A stretch of 64,000 nt of DNA from Metabacillus sediminilitoris (GCF_009720625.1 NZ_CP046266.1:939501-1003500), one strand, 5' to 3'. Counted from the first letter of the stretch, positions 30,068 to 38,601 are shown. Numbers and translations: made by a program. The notes: a model not told the origin generated them from the sequence alone.

Positions 30068-31579
30068 ATGAAAAATACATTTAGATTATTTTTATTTATT
30101 GCATTTTTAGCTTCCATTATTTTGCTGACGAAAAACCTCTGGGGAGATTGGATCGTCGGGACAGTAAGTGTTATTTTTACACTGTCTATTATCTCCATAT
30201 GTATCGTTATTTTTTTAGAAAACAGGCATCCATCACATACAATTACATGGTTAGTTGTACTTGGAGGGTTCCCATTACTAGGTTTCTTTTTCTATTTGTT
30301 CTTTGGCAGGAATATTAAGAAAAGACGCTTATTTGCTAAAAAAGCACTAACTGATCAAAAAGCTTTTTTAGAAATTGAAGGCAATCATTCATCTTATCAA
30401 GAAAAAATAAATATAATGGGTGATCATCAGCAGTTATTGTTTAAGTTAGCACATCGGTTAGGTCATAGCCCAATCTCATTTGCGACAAAAACAAAAGCAT
30501 TAACAGATGGAAATGAGACATTTGAACATATCTTTCATGAGATAAAAAATGCAAAGCACCACATCCATCTTGAATATTACATACTGAGACATGATGAGGT
30601 TGGACAAAAATTAAAAAATGCATTAATTAAAAAGGCACAAGAAGGAGTAGAAGTTCGCTTTCTTTATGATGCTGTCGGCAGCTGGAAGCTCTCAAAGAGT
30701 TATAGCAAGGAATTGAGTAAAGCAGGCATTGATATGATTCCTTTTTTACCAGTACGTATCCCGTTCTTAAATAATAAAATCAACTTTCGCAATCATAGAA
30801 AAATAATCGTGATCGATGGTTCTGTTGGATTTGTTGGCGGTTTAAATATTGGGGATGAATATTTGGGGAAAGACAGTTATTTTGGTTATTGGCGTGATAC
30901 ACACCTTTTAATAAAGGGTGAAGCTGTAAGAACATTGCAAATGATTTTCTTGCAGGACTGGTATTACATGACAGATGAAAAACTATTATCACATAAATAT
31001 TTAACATTTCCATTAGAAAAGCCGGAACAAACTGGCGGTGTTCAAATTATTGCCGGAGGACCCGACAATAAATGGGATGTTATAAAAAATCTATTTTTCT
31101 CAATGATTGTTTCAGCAAAAGAGTCAATTTGGATTGCCTCACCCTATTTTGTTCCAGATGAAGATATCCTTTCAGCACTAAAAGTAGCAGCACTTAGCGG
31201 CATTGATGTTCGGTTAATCGTACCTTATAAGCCAGATAAAAAAATAGTATACTACGCTTCCCGCTCTTATTTCCCTGAATTGCTTGAAGCAGGTGTAAAA
31301 GTATATGAATATGAAAAAGGTTTTTTACACAGTAAAATTATCATTGTTGATTATGAATTAGCTTCGATTGGGACAGCAAATATGGATATGAGAAGCTTCC
31401 ATTTGAATTTTGAGGTAAATGCGTTTCTTTATCGAACAGGAAGTACTCAAACACTTGTTAATGAGTATTTGAACGATATTGAACAGTCACATGAGATTAT
31501 TAAAGAGGAATTTGCAAAGCGCCAATTTTATAAAAAGATCTTTGAATCAACAGCACGACTATTATCTCCAATGCTATAA
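30068..31579 (+). CDS. cls: cardiolipin synthase
   Basis: Phospholipase D-family enzyme joining phosphatidylglycerol molecules into cardiolipin at the membrane. It has 503 residues: two N-terminal membrane segments (about residues 5-22 and 33-55, with a third hydrophobic stretch at 62-80), then two HKD motifs, HRKIIVIDGS at His243 and HSKIIIVDYE at His421. The ATG at 30068 follows AGTAAGGTG. Placement between mecA and coiA differs from B. subtilis, where cls genes lie elsewhere. Confidence 0.93.
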   Translation: MKNTFRLFLFIAFLASIILLTKNLWGDWIVGTVSVIFTLSIISICIVIFLENRHPSHTITWLVVLGGFPLLGFFFYLFFGRNIKKRRLFAKKALTDQKAFLEIEGNHSSYQEKINIMGDHQQLLFKLAHRLGHSPISFATKTKALTDGNETFEHIFHEIKNAKHHIHLEYYILRHDEVGQKLKNALIKKAQEGVEVRFLYDAVGSWKLSKSYSKELSKAGIDMIPFLPVRIPFLNNKINFRNHRKIIVIDGSVGFVGGLNIGDEYLGKDSYFGYWRDTHLLIKGEAVRTLQMIFLQDWYYMTDEKLLSHKYLTFPLEKPEQTGGVQIIAGGPDNKWDVIKNLFFSMIVSAKESIWIASPYFVPDEDILSALKVAALSGIDVRLIVPYKPDKKIVYYASRSYFPELLEAGVKVYEYEKGFLHSKIIIVDYELASIGTANMDMRSFHLNFEVNAFLYRTGSTQTLVNEYLNDIEQSHEIIKEEFAKRQFYKKIFESTARLLSPML

Positions 31580-31586
31580 TAGAACG

Positions 31587-31630
31587 AGGCTGGTTATTCC
31601 ATCATGGTGAATAGCTGGTCTTTTTTTATT
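31587..31630 (+). terminator. cls terminator
   Basis: GGCTGGTTATTC / GAATAGCTGGTC stem followed by eight T residues. Confidence 0.8.
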
Positions 31631-31635
31631 TTCCT

Positions 31636-31697
31636 TTGACAAAAGATAATTTTGCCCATTTGATAAAACAGTGTAATCATGGTACAAATTGGCTATT
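31636..31697 (+). promoter_or_regulatory. predicted ComK box and promoter of coiA
   Basis: AAAAGATAATTTT (31641-31653) is a perfect AT-box (AAAA-N5-TTTT). A second imperfect one, CAAATTGGCTATT, lies at 31685-31697, exactly 31 bases after the first, one of the three spacings known for ComK K-boxes (8, 18, 31). TTGACA at 31636-31641 overlaps the first box. coiA is a known member of the ComK regulon in Bacillus. Confidence 0.6.
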
Positions 31698-31769
31698 GTG
31701 GTAACAGGTAAAACGCCAGAAATGAATTTGAAAAATAGTAGGTTTAAATAATGGGGGAGTGATGAACGC

Positions 31770-32957
31770 TTGTTTGTTGCCTATGATAACAATGGGAGTA
31801 TGATTAATGTTGCAGAAAATAAGTGGTCAAAGGAAAGGTTGAAAAAAATAAGACAACAAGTTAATTTTTACTGTCCTGTTTGTTCAAATCAAGTTGAGTT
31901 GAAAATAGGCTCAGTGATTAAGGCTCATTTTGCGCATAAAAAATCAACAAGCTGTTTGTTGAAAAGCGAAGCTGAGAGTGAGTATCACATGAGAGGGAAG
32001 CTTGAATTATATGAATGGCTGCAAACTCAATCAAGTATTGACGATGTACAGCTTGAACCATATCTAAGCAGGATAAAGCAACGTCCTGATATTTTGTTTA
32101 AAAAGGGGGAGAAACGAAATGTGATTGAATACCAATGTTCTGTGATAGAACCAAGTATACTTCTAAAAAGGTCTTTAAAGTACAAAGAGCAAAATATAAT
32201 CAATTTTTGGATAGCAGGAGCAAAAACATTAAAAAGAACTGGATCTTATGCTTTTCAGCTTTCTTCCTTTCAATGGCTTTTCGCCCGCAAGACTAAATTG
32301 AGTGAACCGCCTGCAATTATTGCTTATAGTCCAGATTTAAAAGCCTTTATCATTTTACATACCATCATCCCTTTTTCTCCTCGGTCTATTATAGGAAATC
32401 ATCAAACATACCCCACTCATTCAATATCTTTTCATGAATTATTTACTCAATATAATCATAAGGCGAGGATAATGCCAGCATGGATAAATAAAATTAGACG
32501 TTTTCGCATGAAGACTATCGGTTATAAATCAAAGGATGCGGCATCTTTCAATCATTTTCTTTACCAAACAAGGCAATTACCGCTTTCTTATTTACCTTCA
32601 CTAGCCTTTCTTCCACTTAACTCAACCTACTTAATTGAATCACCTGTTTATGTATGGCAAGGGTGGATATTAATATACATAGATCTTCTCCCTATAAAAT
32701 GCGCGTTTACCTTTCGTGATATCTATCATTATTTCGCTGAAAAAGTTACGGATGGAACGATCTCTATTCGCTCTCTCCCATTTATAGATGTTCATTATTC
32801 CTTTGCGATAAAAGATTATTTACTCAATCTTTGTCATTTTTCTTTCTTAAAGCAGACACAGAAAAATGTATTTATAAAAGAAAGGTCAATTACGTGGACA
32901 ACTAGAGTTGAAGAATTATTGATTAGTGATAATAAAGTTATGAATAAATTTCGATAA
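31770..32957 (+). CDS. coiA: CoiA competence protein
   Basis: 395 residues. The N-terminal zinc-finger-like region has FYCPVCSNQV, HFAHKK and SCLLKSEAESEYH; the middle carries a nuclease-like core with RPDILF and NVIEYQCS (D...E-x-Q arrangement as in CoiA/RadC-type restriction folds). CoiA promotes recombination of incoming DNA in competence. The TTG start at 31770 is about 9 bases behind GGGGGAGTG and is the only good option. A ComK box lies 70-130 bases upstream. Confidence 0.9.
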   Translation: MFVAYDNNGSMINVAENKWSKERLKKIRQQVNFYCPVCSNQVELKIGSVIKAHFAHKKSTSCLLKSEAESEYHMRGKLELYEWLQTQSSIDDVQLEPYLSRIKQRPDILFKKGEKRNVIEYQCSVIEPSILLKRSLKYKEQNIINFWIAGAKTLKRTGSYAFQLSSFQWLFARKTKLSEPPAIIAYSPDLKAFIILHTIIPFSPRSIIGNHQTYPTHSISFHELFTQYNHKARIMPAWINKIRRFRMKTIGYKSKDAASFNHFLYQTRQLPLSYLPSLAFLPLNSTYLIESPVYVWQGWILIYIDLLPIKCAFTFRDIYHYFAEKVTDGTISIRSLPFIDVHYSFAIKDYLLNLCHFSFLKQTQKNVFIKERSITWTTRVEELLISDNKVMNKFR

Positions 32958-33030
32958 ACATGTCCTCTTATGAATAGCGAGACATTTTTTGAACAAATTA
33001 AAAGGGAGATATTAGCAGAGAGGTGATCAT

Positions 33031-33207
33031 ATGTTTAATAAGAAACGTAAAGGCAAATCATTTCTGTTCACCGTTTCAATGTTAGGGGCAGGTGCGGCAG
33101 CATACTATTTGACAAAAGAAGCTACTCAGGGTGAAGATAGAAATAACGGGGCACATACATACTCATCTGAAAATCCGCTTGACTTTGATCTCAATGATAT
33201 CTTGTAG
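33031..33207 (+). CDS. small membrane-anchored protein between coiA and pepF
   Basis: 58 residues beginning MFNKKRKGKSFLFTVSMLGA. A basic head is followed by one hydrophobic segment (about residues 11-27) and an acidic hydrophilic tail ending DFDLNDIL, so one membrane anchor with the tail outside is likely. RBS AGAGAGGTGATC has good spacing. It is 35 bases before pepF and may be cotranscribed. I do not recognise a characterised family; a short gene is known at this position in B. subtilis. Confidence 0.7.
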   Translation: MFNKKRKGKSFLFTVSMLGAGAAAYYLTKEATQGEDRNNGAHTYSSENPLDFDLNDIL

Positions 33208-33242
33208 GCTATGACAGAGATTTAGACGTCAGGAGGATAAAG

Positions 33243-35171
33243 ATGAAGCACAAAAGAACAATAGTCCTTATAACAGCATTTATGCTAATAAGTACTATTA
33301 ACACAAGCTCCGCATTTGCAACTTATCCTAAAGGGGGAAACGCAATGTCTGAACAAACGGCTGTAAAAAAATTACCGACAAGAAGTGAGATTAAACAAGA
33401 AGATACCTGGAGATTAGAAGACATCTTCTCATCTGATGAAGCATGGGAGAAAGAATTTACAGAAATTAAGTCTGCATTGCCTAAGTTAGCAGATTATAAA
33501 GGCAAACTTGCTGAAAGCGCAGATACGTTATATGAAGCACTCACATATCAAGACAAAGTAATGGAACGCCTTGGTAAACTGTATACATATGCACACATGA
33601 AATATGATCAGGACACAACAAATTCAACGTACCAAGCGTTACATGATCGTGCAAGAAATTTATATACACAAGCATCAAGCTTAAGCTCTTATATTGTCCC
33701 AGAGCTTCTGTCAGTTGATGAAGCAAAAATAAAACAATTCTTACAAGAAAAAGATGAGCTAAAGCTTTATGAACACTCACTTGATGAAATCAATCGCCAG
33801 CGTCCACATGTACTGTCTGCAGAGCAAGAGGAATTATTAGCACAAGCATCAGAAGTGTTAGGTTCTTCAAGTAATACATTTGGTATGCTAAATAATGCTG
33901 ACCTTACATTCCCGACAATTAAAGACGAGAATGGGGAAGAGGTTGAAATTACTCATGGAAGATATGTTCGTTTCTTGGAAAGCGAAGATCCTAGAGTACG
34001 TGAAGAGGCATTTAAAGCTGTTTATAAAACATATGGTGATTTTAAAAACACATTTGCAAGTACATTAAGCGGCACAGTGAAAAAAGATAATTTCAGTGCA
34101 AAGGTTCGTAATTATGAATCAGCAAGACAAGCAGCATTAAGCAGTGATAACATACCTGAATCTGTGTATGAAAATTTAATAAGTACCGTACATGACCATC
34201 TAGATCTATTACAGCGTTATGTAAAGCTTCGTAAAGAAGTATTAAAGCTTGAAGAAGTGCACATGTATGATTTATACACACCACTTATAAAAGATGTAAA
34301 AATGGAAGTAACGTACGATGAGGCAAAGGATTATATTTTAAAAGGACTTCAGCCGCTCGGTGAAGAATACAATTCCATCTTAAAAGAAGGCTTTGAAAAT
34401 CGATGGGTTGACATCCATGAGAATAAGGGGAAAAGAAGCGGTGCCTATTCATCCGGTGCGTACGGTACGAACCCTTATATCCTTATGAATTGGCAGGATA
34501 ATGTAAATAACCTCTTTACACTTGCACATGAATTTGGTCATTCTGTACACAGCTACTATACGCGTAAAAATCAACCATATCCTTATGGTAATTATTCTAT
34601 ATTTGTAGCAGAGGTTGCATCAACATGTAATGAAGCACTGCTAAATCATTACTTATTAAATACCATTGAGGATGAAAAGGAACGACTATATTTATTAAAT
34701 CATTTCTTAGAAGGCTTTAGAGGAACCGTTTTCCGTCAAACAATGTTTGCTGAATTCGAGCATATTATCCATCAAAAAGCCCAAGAGGGTGAACCATTAA
34801 CACCTGAGTTATTAACGAAAATTTATTACGATCTTAATAAACAATATTTTGGTGAAGATATTGTCGTGGATGAGGAAATTGGATTAGAATGGGCACGAAT
34901 TCCTCACTTTTACTACAATTACTATGTCTATCAATATGCGACAGGCTACAGTGCTGCGACAGCATTAAGCAACCAAATTCTTGAAGAAGGTCAACCAGCA
35001 GTCGACCGTTATCTTGAATTCTTAAAAGCCGGAAGCTCTGATTATCCAATCGAGGTTCTCAAAAAAGCTGGAGTTGACATGACATCTTCAAAACCAATAG
35101 AAGAAGCATGCAAAGTATTTGAAGAAAAGCTTAATGAAATGGAAGAGCTTTTAGCAAAAGTGAATAATTAA
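33243..35171 (+). CDS. pepF: oligoendopeptidase F (M3B), with possible signal-peptide form
   Basis: Zinc metallopeptidase of 642 residues from the first start. The zinc motif is HEFGH at 429-433 and the third ligand lies in FVAEVASTCNE. From the first start (RBS CAGGAGG) the protein has a classical signal peptide: KHKR, a hydrophobic core TIVLITAFMLIST and an AFA-T cleavage site near residue 26. A second start, ATG 33345 (MSEQTAVKK), has its own RBS AAAGGGGG and would give the usual cytoplasmic form of about 608 residues. Both may be used. Confidence 0.93.
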   Translation: MKHKRTIVLITAFMLISTINTSSAFATYPKGGNAMSEQTAVKKLPTRSEIKQEDTWRLEDIFSSDEAWEKEFTEIKSALPKLADYKGKLAESADTLYEALTYQDKVMERLGKLYTYAHMKYDQDTTNSTYQALHDRARNLYTQASSLSSYIVPELLSVDEAKIKQFLQEKDELKLYEHSLDEINRQRPHVLSAEQEELLAQASEVLGSSSNTFGMLNNADLTFPTIKDENGEEVEITHGRYVRFLESEDPRVREEAFKAVYKTYGDFKNTFASTLSGTVKKDNFSAKVRNYESARQAALSSDNIPESVYENLISTVHDHLDLLQRYVKLRKEVLKLEEVHMYDLYTPLIKDVKMEVTYDEAKDYILKGLQPLGEEYNSILKEGFENRWVDIHENKGKRSGAYSSGAYGTNPYILMNWQDNVNNLFTLAHEFGHSVHSYYTRKNQPYPYGNYSIFVAEVASTCNEALLNHYLLNTIEDEKERLYLLNHFLEGFRGTVFRQTMFAEFEHIIHQKAQEGEPLTPELLTKIYYDLNKQYFGEDIVVDEEIGLEWARIPHFYYNYYVYQYATGYSAATALSNQILEEGQPAVDRYLEFLKAGSSDYPIEVLKKAGVDMTSSKPIEEACKVFEEKLNEMEELLAKVNN

Positions 35172-35174
35172 CTT

Positions 35175-35351
35175 GGAAAAGCGGAAGCAACTTAATCAGC
35201 CCGGACAGGCAGAAGACGCGGATAAATTGAAGACGTGTTAGCCTCTATTTATGAGTGGCTTATGACCCCGAGGCAGTTACGAAGGTGACCTCCTGTCGCA
35301 CTGAAACTGCACTTGCACATCTTGTGCTTCAGGGCCAGTCTGTATCTAGAG
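35175..35351 (+). repeat. repeat family B, copy 2 (after pepF)
   Basis: Starts GAAAAGCGGAAGCAAC, contains CAGCCCGGACAGGCAGAAGACGCG and a degenerate central hairpin, then GAGTGGCTTATGACCCCGAG and GCACTTGCACATCTTGTGCTTC, and ends near TCTAGAG. Its layout matches the copy at 49313. It lies between the pepF stop and the pepF terminator. Confidence 0.8.
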
Positions 35352-35377
35352 ATTGAAACTAATCTAAAGAATCAAGT

Positions 35378-35418
35378 AAAAAGGAATGCGTTTATATAAA
35401 ACGCATTCCTTTTTTTAT
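35378..35418 (+). terminator. pepF terminator
   Basis: AAAAAGGAATGCGTTT / AAACGCATTCCTTTTT, a long stem with a TATAT-type loop and extra T residues. Confidence 0.9.
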
Positions 35419-35420
35419 TT

Positions 35421-35640
35421 GGCTCTTTTTGTAAAGATTGTTGTTTTTAAAACGAAAACTATTTAAGGTCGATTGGAGCAGATTACGAGCCTCCTGCGGG
35501 TGCAGCGGGACAGGTGAGACCCCGTAGGCGTTTACGCCGAGGAGGCGCTCACCGCCCGCCCCGCGGAAAGCGAGCATCTCTCGCTGCAATCAACCACACC
35601 GCATTACTTGGTAAATAGCAACAAAGTATGGAAAACAGCC
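35421..35640 (+). repeat. repeat family A, copy 3
   Basis: Full-length 220 bp copy. Outer ends GGCTCTTTTTG / GGAAAACAGCC and inner ends GGTCGATTGGAGC / GCTGCAATCAACC enclose the GC-rich core with CTCCTGCGGGTGCAGCGGG and CGCCCGCCCCGCGG. It lies between the pepF terminator and a convergent small gene. Confidence 0.9.
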
Positions 35641-35651
35641 TTTTATTTAAA

Positions 35652-35819
35652 TTAAAAACCTTTAAATGTTTTTCGATGATTGACAAGGTAAAGAGTAATG
35701 AAAATTGAGATGAATAATAAAGGAGATGTAATATAGAGCGGTAAAAGATTCATGAAACCTAGTAAATTAACAAAAAACAATCCTAATGTCATCGTTATGC
35801 CGAGTAAAATCCATTTCAC
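35652..35819 (-). CDS. small two-segment membrane protein
   Basis: 55 residues beginning MKWILLGITMTLGLFFVNLL with two hydrophobic segments (about 3-24 and 29-46) and a basic tail NHRKTFKGF. The GTG start at 35819 follows AAGGAAGGTG at good spacing. The length and composition recall many unassigned small Bacillus membrane proteins; I recognise no family. Confidence 0.6.
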   Translation of the reverse strand: MKWILLGITMTLGLFFVNLLGFMNLLPLYITSPLLFISIFITLYLVNHRKTFKGF

Positions 35820-36006
35820 GTTATATGCACACCTTCCTTAGGGCTATTTACTATTTTATATGAAGATGGATGTCCGCTTATGTATAGGGTTAAATGGATT
35901 CATATTATACTGCTTTAAAAAACAACGTTTTTATCAGTAAACTAGTCCAATTCACATTCTTAAGTTTGAATATACTGCAAGTAACAAAATGAAAGGGGGA
36001 GAGTAT

Positions 36007-36312
36007 ATGAGCTCACCATGGTTTCCAAATAGAAATGAAAACAATAGCCGTTCAAAAGCAGATAGTGATTCAAAAGCAAGAGCAGATGTTGATTTCGAAA
36101 ATGAAAATGATGTAGATACGGATGTAGATAGTGATAACAAATTAAAAAACACTGATAAAAATCTTAACCAAGCAAAGGCAAATGCTAAGATTTTTAACAG
36201 TGGGAACGCTAATGTTGATATTGATATTGATGTGGATTCTGATTCAAAAGCTAGAGTTCGTTCGCGTGCTGAAGCTGATCAAGATCAAGAACAGGAACAA
36301 AACCAAGACTAA
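36007..36312 (+). CDS. acidic VD-repeat protein
   Basis: 101 residues, almost entirely polar and strongly charged. It is built of two related halves: VDFENENDVDTDVDSDNK and VDIDIDVDSDSKAR, each near a KA(R/D) run, and ends in a Q/D/E-rich tail. It has no signal peptide, membrane segment or cysteine. RBS AAAGGGGGAGAG; the upstream ATG at 35989 overlaps that site. The gene downstream shares the SGN-x-x-VD motif, so the pair is probably functionally linked. Possibly a sporulation or coat protein, from composition only. Confidence 0.75.
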   Translation: MSSPWFPNRNENNSRSKADSDSKARADVDFENENDVDTDVDSDNKLKNTDKNLNQAKANAKIFNSGNANVDIDIDVDSDSKARVRSRAEADQDQEQEQNQD

Positions 36313-36392
36313 TTTCTTATCAGTTTTTTAAATGGCTGGAGGTATTATTGCTTAATAATACCTCTAATTGAGTCTTTGAGAAGAGGGGTTAA

Positions 36393-36746
36393 ATGGAAAA
36401 CGAGAATAAAAATCGCTCATTTAACTATTTCGATAGTTTAATGAGATCAAAGGAAAGTTCTTTTAACAATAATCGATCTAAACTATCTTCTTCTGTTGAT
36501 CATAGTGGAAATTCAGATGTAGATGTTAATGTAAATATTCAAGTGGATACGATGCCAATTGCATTTTCATTGCTATGTTTATCATTTGCTAATAAACAAT
36601 TAACTCGTCAGGAATTTGAATCGGCAGTTGAAAATCTAGTTGAGGTGACAAATCGTTACAAAGAATCTGATCGGAAAATTGAGAGAGAATCAAAAGTCAA
36701 ATTATTTAATAAAGACAAGAGTAATAGAATATGGGGAAGATATTAA
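36393..36746 (+). CDS. companion of the acidic VD-repeat protein
   Basis: 117 residues. The N-terminal part is polar and rich in Asn and Ser with FNYFDSLMRSKESSF; the middle has HSGNSDVDVNVNIQVD, echoing NSGNANVDIDIDVD in the upstream gene; the C-terminal half is a hydrophobic-to-helical segment IAFSLLCLSFANKQLTRQEF followed by a basic tail. RBS AGAAGAGGGG. An 80-base gap after the first gene has no terminator, so an operon is likely. Function not recognised. Confidence 0.75.
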   Translation: MENENKNRSFNYFDSLMRSKESSFNNNRSKLSSSVDHSGNSDVDVNVNIQVDTMPIAFSLLCLSFANKQLTRQEFESAVENLVEVTNRYKESDRKIERESKVKLFNKDKSNRIWGRY

Positions 36747-37014
36747 TTAATATATCTTCTTCCTATTGCATACATATACACTTTTAGATCTAAATAAAGA
36801 CTTTTATTCAGTCTATCTAAAGTCAGGTAGAGATTCTAACTTAGTGTATCAACATGCTTCAATAAGCATTGATTTTAGTATATCGGGTTGAAAAAAGCAT
36901 TATTTCATTATGTTAAAACATTCGTGAGTGCATAATAGTAAATAATCTTACGTAATCATTTCAGTAATAAAGCGCTTATCATTGTTACATTTTTGTGAAA
37001 AGCATATTTAGTAC
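36747..37014 (+). other. intergenic region upstream of roxS
   Basis: AT-rich; contains no open frame with a ribosome site. It would hold the terminator of the VD-repeat cassette (no strong hairpin seen) and any ResD activation site of roxS. Confidence 0.4.
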
Positions 37015-37065
37015 TTGTCAAAACTCGACATAATTTGATATATTATAGATGTGAAATTAATCACA
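37015..37065 (+). promoter_or_regulatory. roxS promoter with Rex operator
   Basis: TTGTCA (37015-37020) and TATATT (37039-37044) are spaced by 18 bases. Immediately downstream, TGTGA-AATTAA-TCACA (37050-37065) is a perfect 16-base palindrome fitting the Rex consensus TTGTGA-N6-TCACAA. In B. subtilis Rex represses roxS when NADH is low. The pattern also equals an Fnr/Crp half-site arrangement, but the position over the transcription start and the RNA that follows favour Rex. Confidence 0.75.
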
Positions 37066-37171
37066 TACAAACATTTACCCCTTTGTTTGACCGTGAAAAA
37101 TTTCTCCCATCCCCTTTGTTGTCGTTAAGACATAAGAAAAAGACCTTGTACTTTGTACAAGGTCTTTTTGT
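37051..37171 (+). ncRNA. roxS: RoxS / RsaE small regulatory RNA
   Basis: About 120 nt. It begins GTGAAATTAATCACA and carries the C-rich binding motifs CCCCTTTGTTTGACC and TCTCCCATCCCCTTTGTT, separated by GTGAAAAATTT, which I recognise from the conserved core of S. aureus RsaE and B. subtilis RoxS. It ends in a strong terminator stem AAAGACCTTGTAC / GTACAAGGTCTTT with T5. It lies next to spxH (yjbH) as roxS does in B. subtilis. RoxS lowers expression of central-metabolism and NAD-linked mRNAs by covering their ribosome sites. Confidence 0.9.
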
Positions 37172-37255
37172 GCTTTTCTTTTGTTAAGAATGAAGTTCAC
37201 ATAGAGCTAGATTAGTTAATTGATATTCTACTCAAAGAAAACAAAGCTGTAAAAT

Positions 37256-37285
37256 GGGCCAATTCAATTTTGAATTGGCCCTCGT
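37256..37285 (-). terminator. spxH terminator
   Basis: GGGCCAATTCAA / TTGAATTGGCCC stem; on the minus strand it is followed by ATTTTA, 12 bases after the spxH stop. Confidence 0.75.
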
Positions 37286-37295
37286 AATAATTCTG

Positions 37296-38183
37296 TCAAT
37301 AATGATTCTTAATATATCTCCAAAAAGTACCATACTTAGCTTGAATTCTTTCAACTGTTTGTGAAAGGACAAGTTTCTTTAGTTCTTTTTCAACCTCAGC
37401 AAGTGTCTTATTATATACGGTAGCAATTTCAGTTGATGAGACGAATTGATAATGTTGTAAAAAGATTTCCAATGGAGGTGTATGTGATGGTTTCATTGTA
37501 TCTCCAATTAATTCTTGCAAAACTTGGACGTATAACTCATAAGAATAAAGACCGGTTATTTTTAATCCTAACTCTTCAACATCTTCACTGAAAAATGCAA
37601 GGGTTGGGATTTCTTGTACTTCCATTTCCGATGTGATTTTTAAGTCACATTGTAATGCTTTTGCAGAACTTTGTGAATGAAGATCCTTTTTAAATTCTTC
37701 AACATCCAATCCAACCTGTTCAGCAATGTTAATTAACATTGTTTTATCCGAGACGTTTTGGCTCTCAATAAATAATTGTTCCTGTAACTTTCGTAAATAA
37801 AGCAATCCGGCACGTCTGCCTTGTAATTCAGCAGATTTTATTGCTAATGATGCCGTATATGGAGTGGCAATTGGATTTTTCAACCAAATATCACCATCAC
37901 AAGACATTCCTGTTCGACCAGCTGTTTGTTCCCATGCTTGTGCAAGCTTTTCAGGACGTTTTCTTTTAGTAATATTTAATGTAGCAAGATTTCCACTAAT
38001 GATATGTCTTAATGTAAAAAAGCGTCCATATTCAATTTGCAGTTTTTTAATAATGGGCTCTAAAGCCCAACATTCCGGGCATAATGGATCCACAAACATA
38101 TAAATTTCTAATGGTTTTTTAGGATGCCCGCTACAATGTGAGAAAAATAGAGAAGTGTCCTTTTTCTCACGATTGGTTACCAT
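37296..38183 (-). CDS. spxH: SpxH (YjbH), adaptor for ClpXP degradation of Spx
   Basis: 295 residues of DsbA-like (FrnE) thioredoxin fold. CPEC at Cys35-Cys38 in DPLCPECWALEP is the expected motif. An N-terminal His/Cys-rich region (SHCSGH) matches the zinc-binding part of YjbH. It presents Spx to ClpXP, so it works directly on the product of spxA in this window. Start ATG 38183; GTG 38189 in frame is an alternative. It overlaps the end of the globin gene by 17 bases, so the two are translated together, as in B. subtilis. Confidence 0.93.
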   Translation of the reverse strand: MVTNREKKDTSLFFSHCSGHPKKPLEIYMFVDPLCPECWALEPIIKKLQIEYGRFFTLRHIISGNLATLNITKRKRPEKLAQAWEQTAGRTGMSCDGDIWLKNPIATPYTASLAIKSAELQGRRAGLLYLRKLQEQLFIESQNVSDKTMLINIAEQVGLDVEEFKKDLHSQSSAKALQCDLKITSEMEVQEIPTLAFFSEDVEELGLKITGLYSYELYVQVLQELIGDTMKPSHTPPLEIFLQHYQFVSSTEIATVYNKTLAEVEKELKKLVLSQTVERIQAKYGTFWRYIKNHY

Positions 38184-38601
38184 AGTCACTTACCTCTTTT
38201 CTACCTTTGCTAGTATCGTCAACTTCTGCAGTATTCACCATATGATGAGCAGTTAGCTGCAGGCGATGAAGAAGAAATTCTTTTAATTCAGCCTGTAGTC
38301 CAACTTCATTCATAGCTTCTTTCATACAGCTGATCCAAGCATTTGCCCTTGAGGGTGTAATCGGGAACGGAAGATGCCTTGCTCTTAACATAGGATGACC
38401 ATGTTCCTCAGTATAAAGTTGAGGTCCACCTAAATATTGAGTGAGAAATTGTTTCTGCTTTCGAGCAGTTTCTGTAAAGTCATCGGGAAAGATTGGAGCT
38501 AACAAAGGATGTTTTTGTACTTTTCCATAGAAGGAATCAACAAGGTGTGAAAGTGTTTCTTCGCCTATCGCCTCATATGGTGTTAAGTTTTGATTCGTCA
38601 T
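38167..38601 (-). CDS. yjbI: truncated haemoglobin, group II (GlbO)
   Basis: 144 residues. LVDSFYGKVQKHPLLAPIFPDDF, FLTQYLGGP and RARHLPFPIT are hallmarks of group II truncated globins; the last contains the proximal haem histidine. The ATG at 38601 follows AAAAGGAG. It is in an operon with spxH downstream, a conserved pairing of unknown reason, perhaps for oxidative or nitrosative stress. Two upstream codons of the frame lack a ribosome site. Confidence 0.93.
   Translation of the reverse strand: MTNQNLTPYEAIGEETLSHLVDSFYGKVQKHPLLAPIFPDDFTETARKQKQFLTQYLGGPQLYTEEHGHPMLRARHLPFPITPSRANAWISCMKEAMNEVGLQAELKEFLLHRLQLTAHHMVNTAEVDDTSKGRKEVSDYGNQS

Noticed and set aside
37050..37065. Fnr or Crp site
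   Set aside because: TGTGA-N6-TCACA also fits these, but it overlaps the start of a RoxS-like RNA, where Rex acts in B. subtilis; Fnr activation needs a site near -41.
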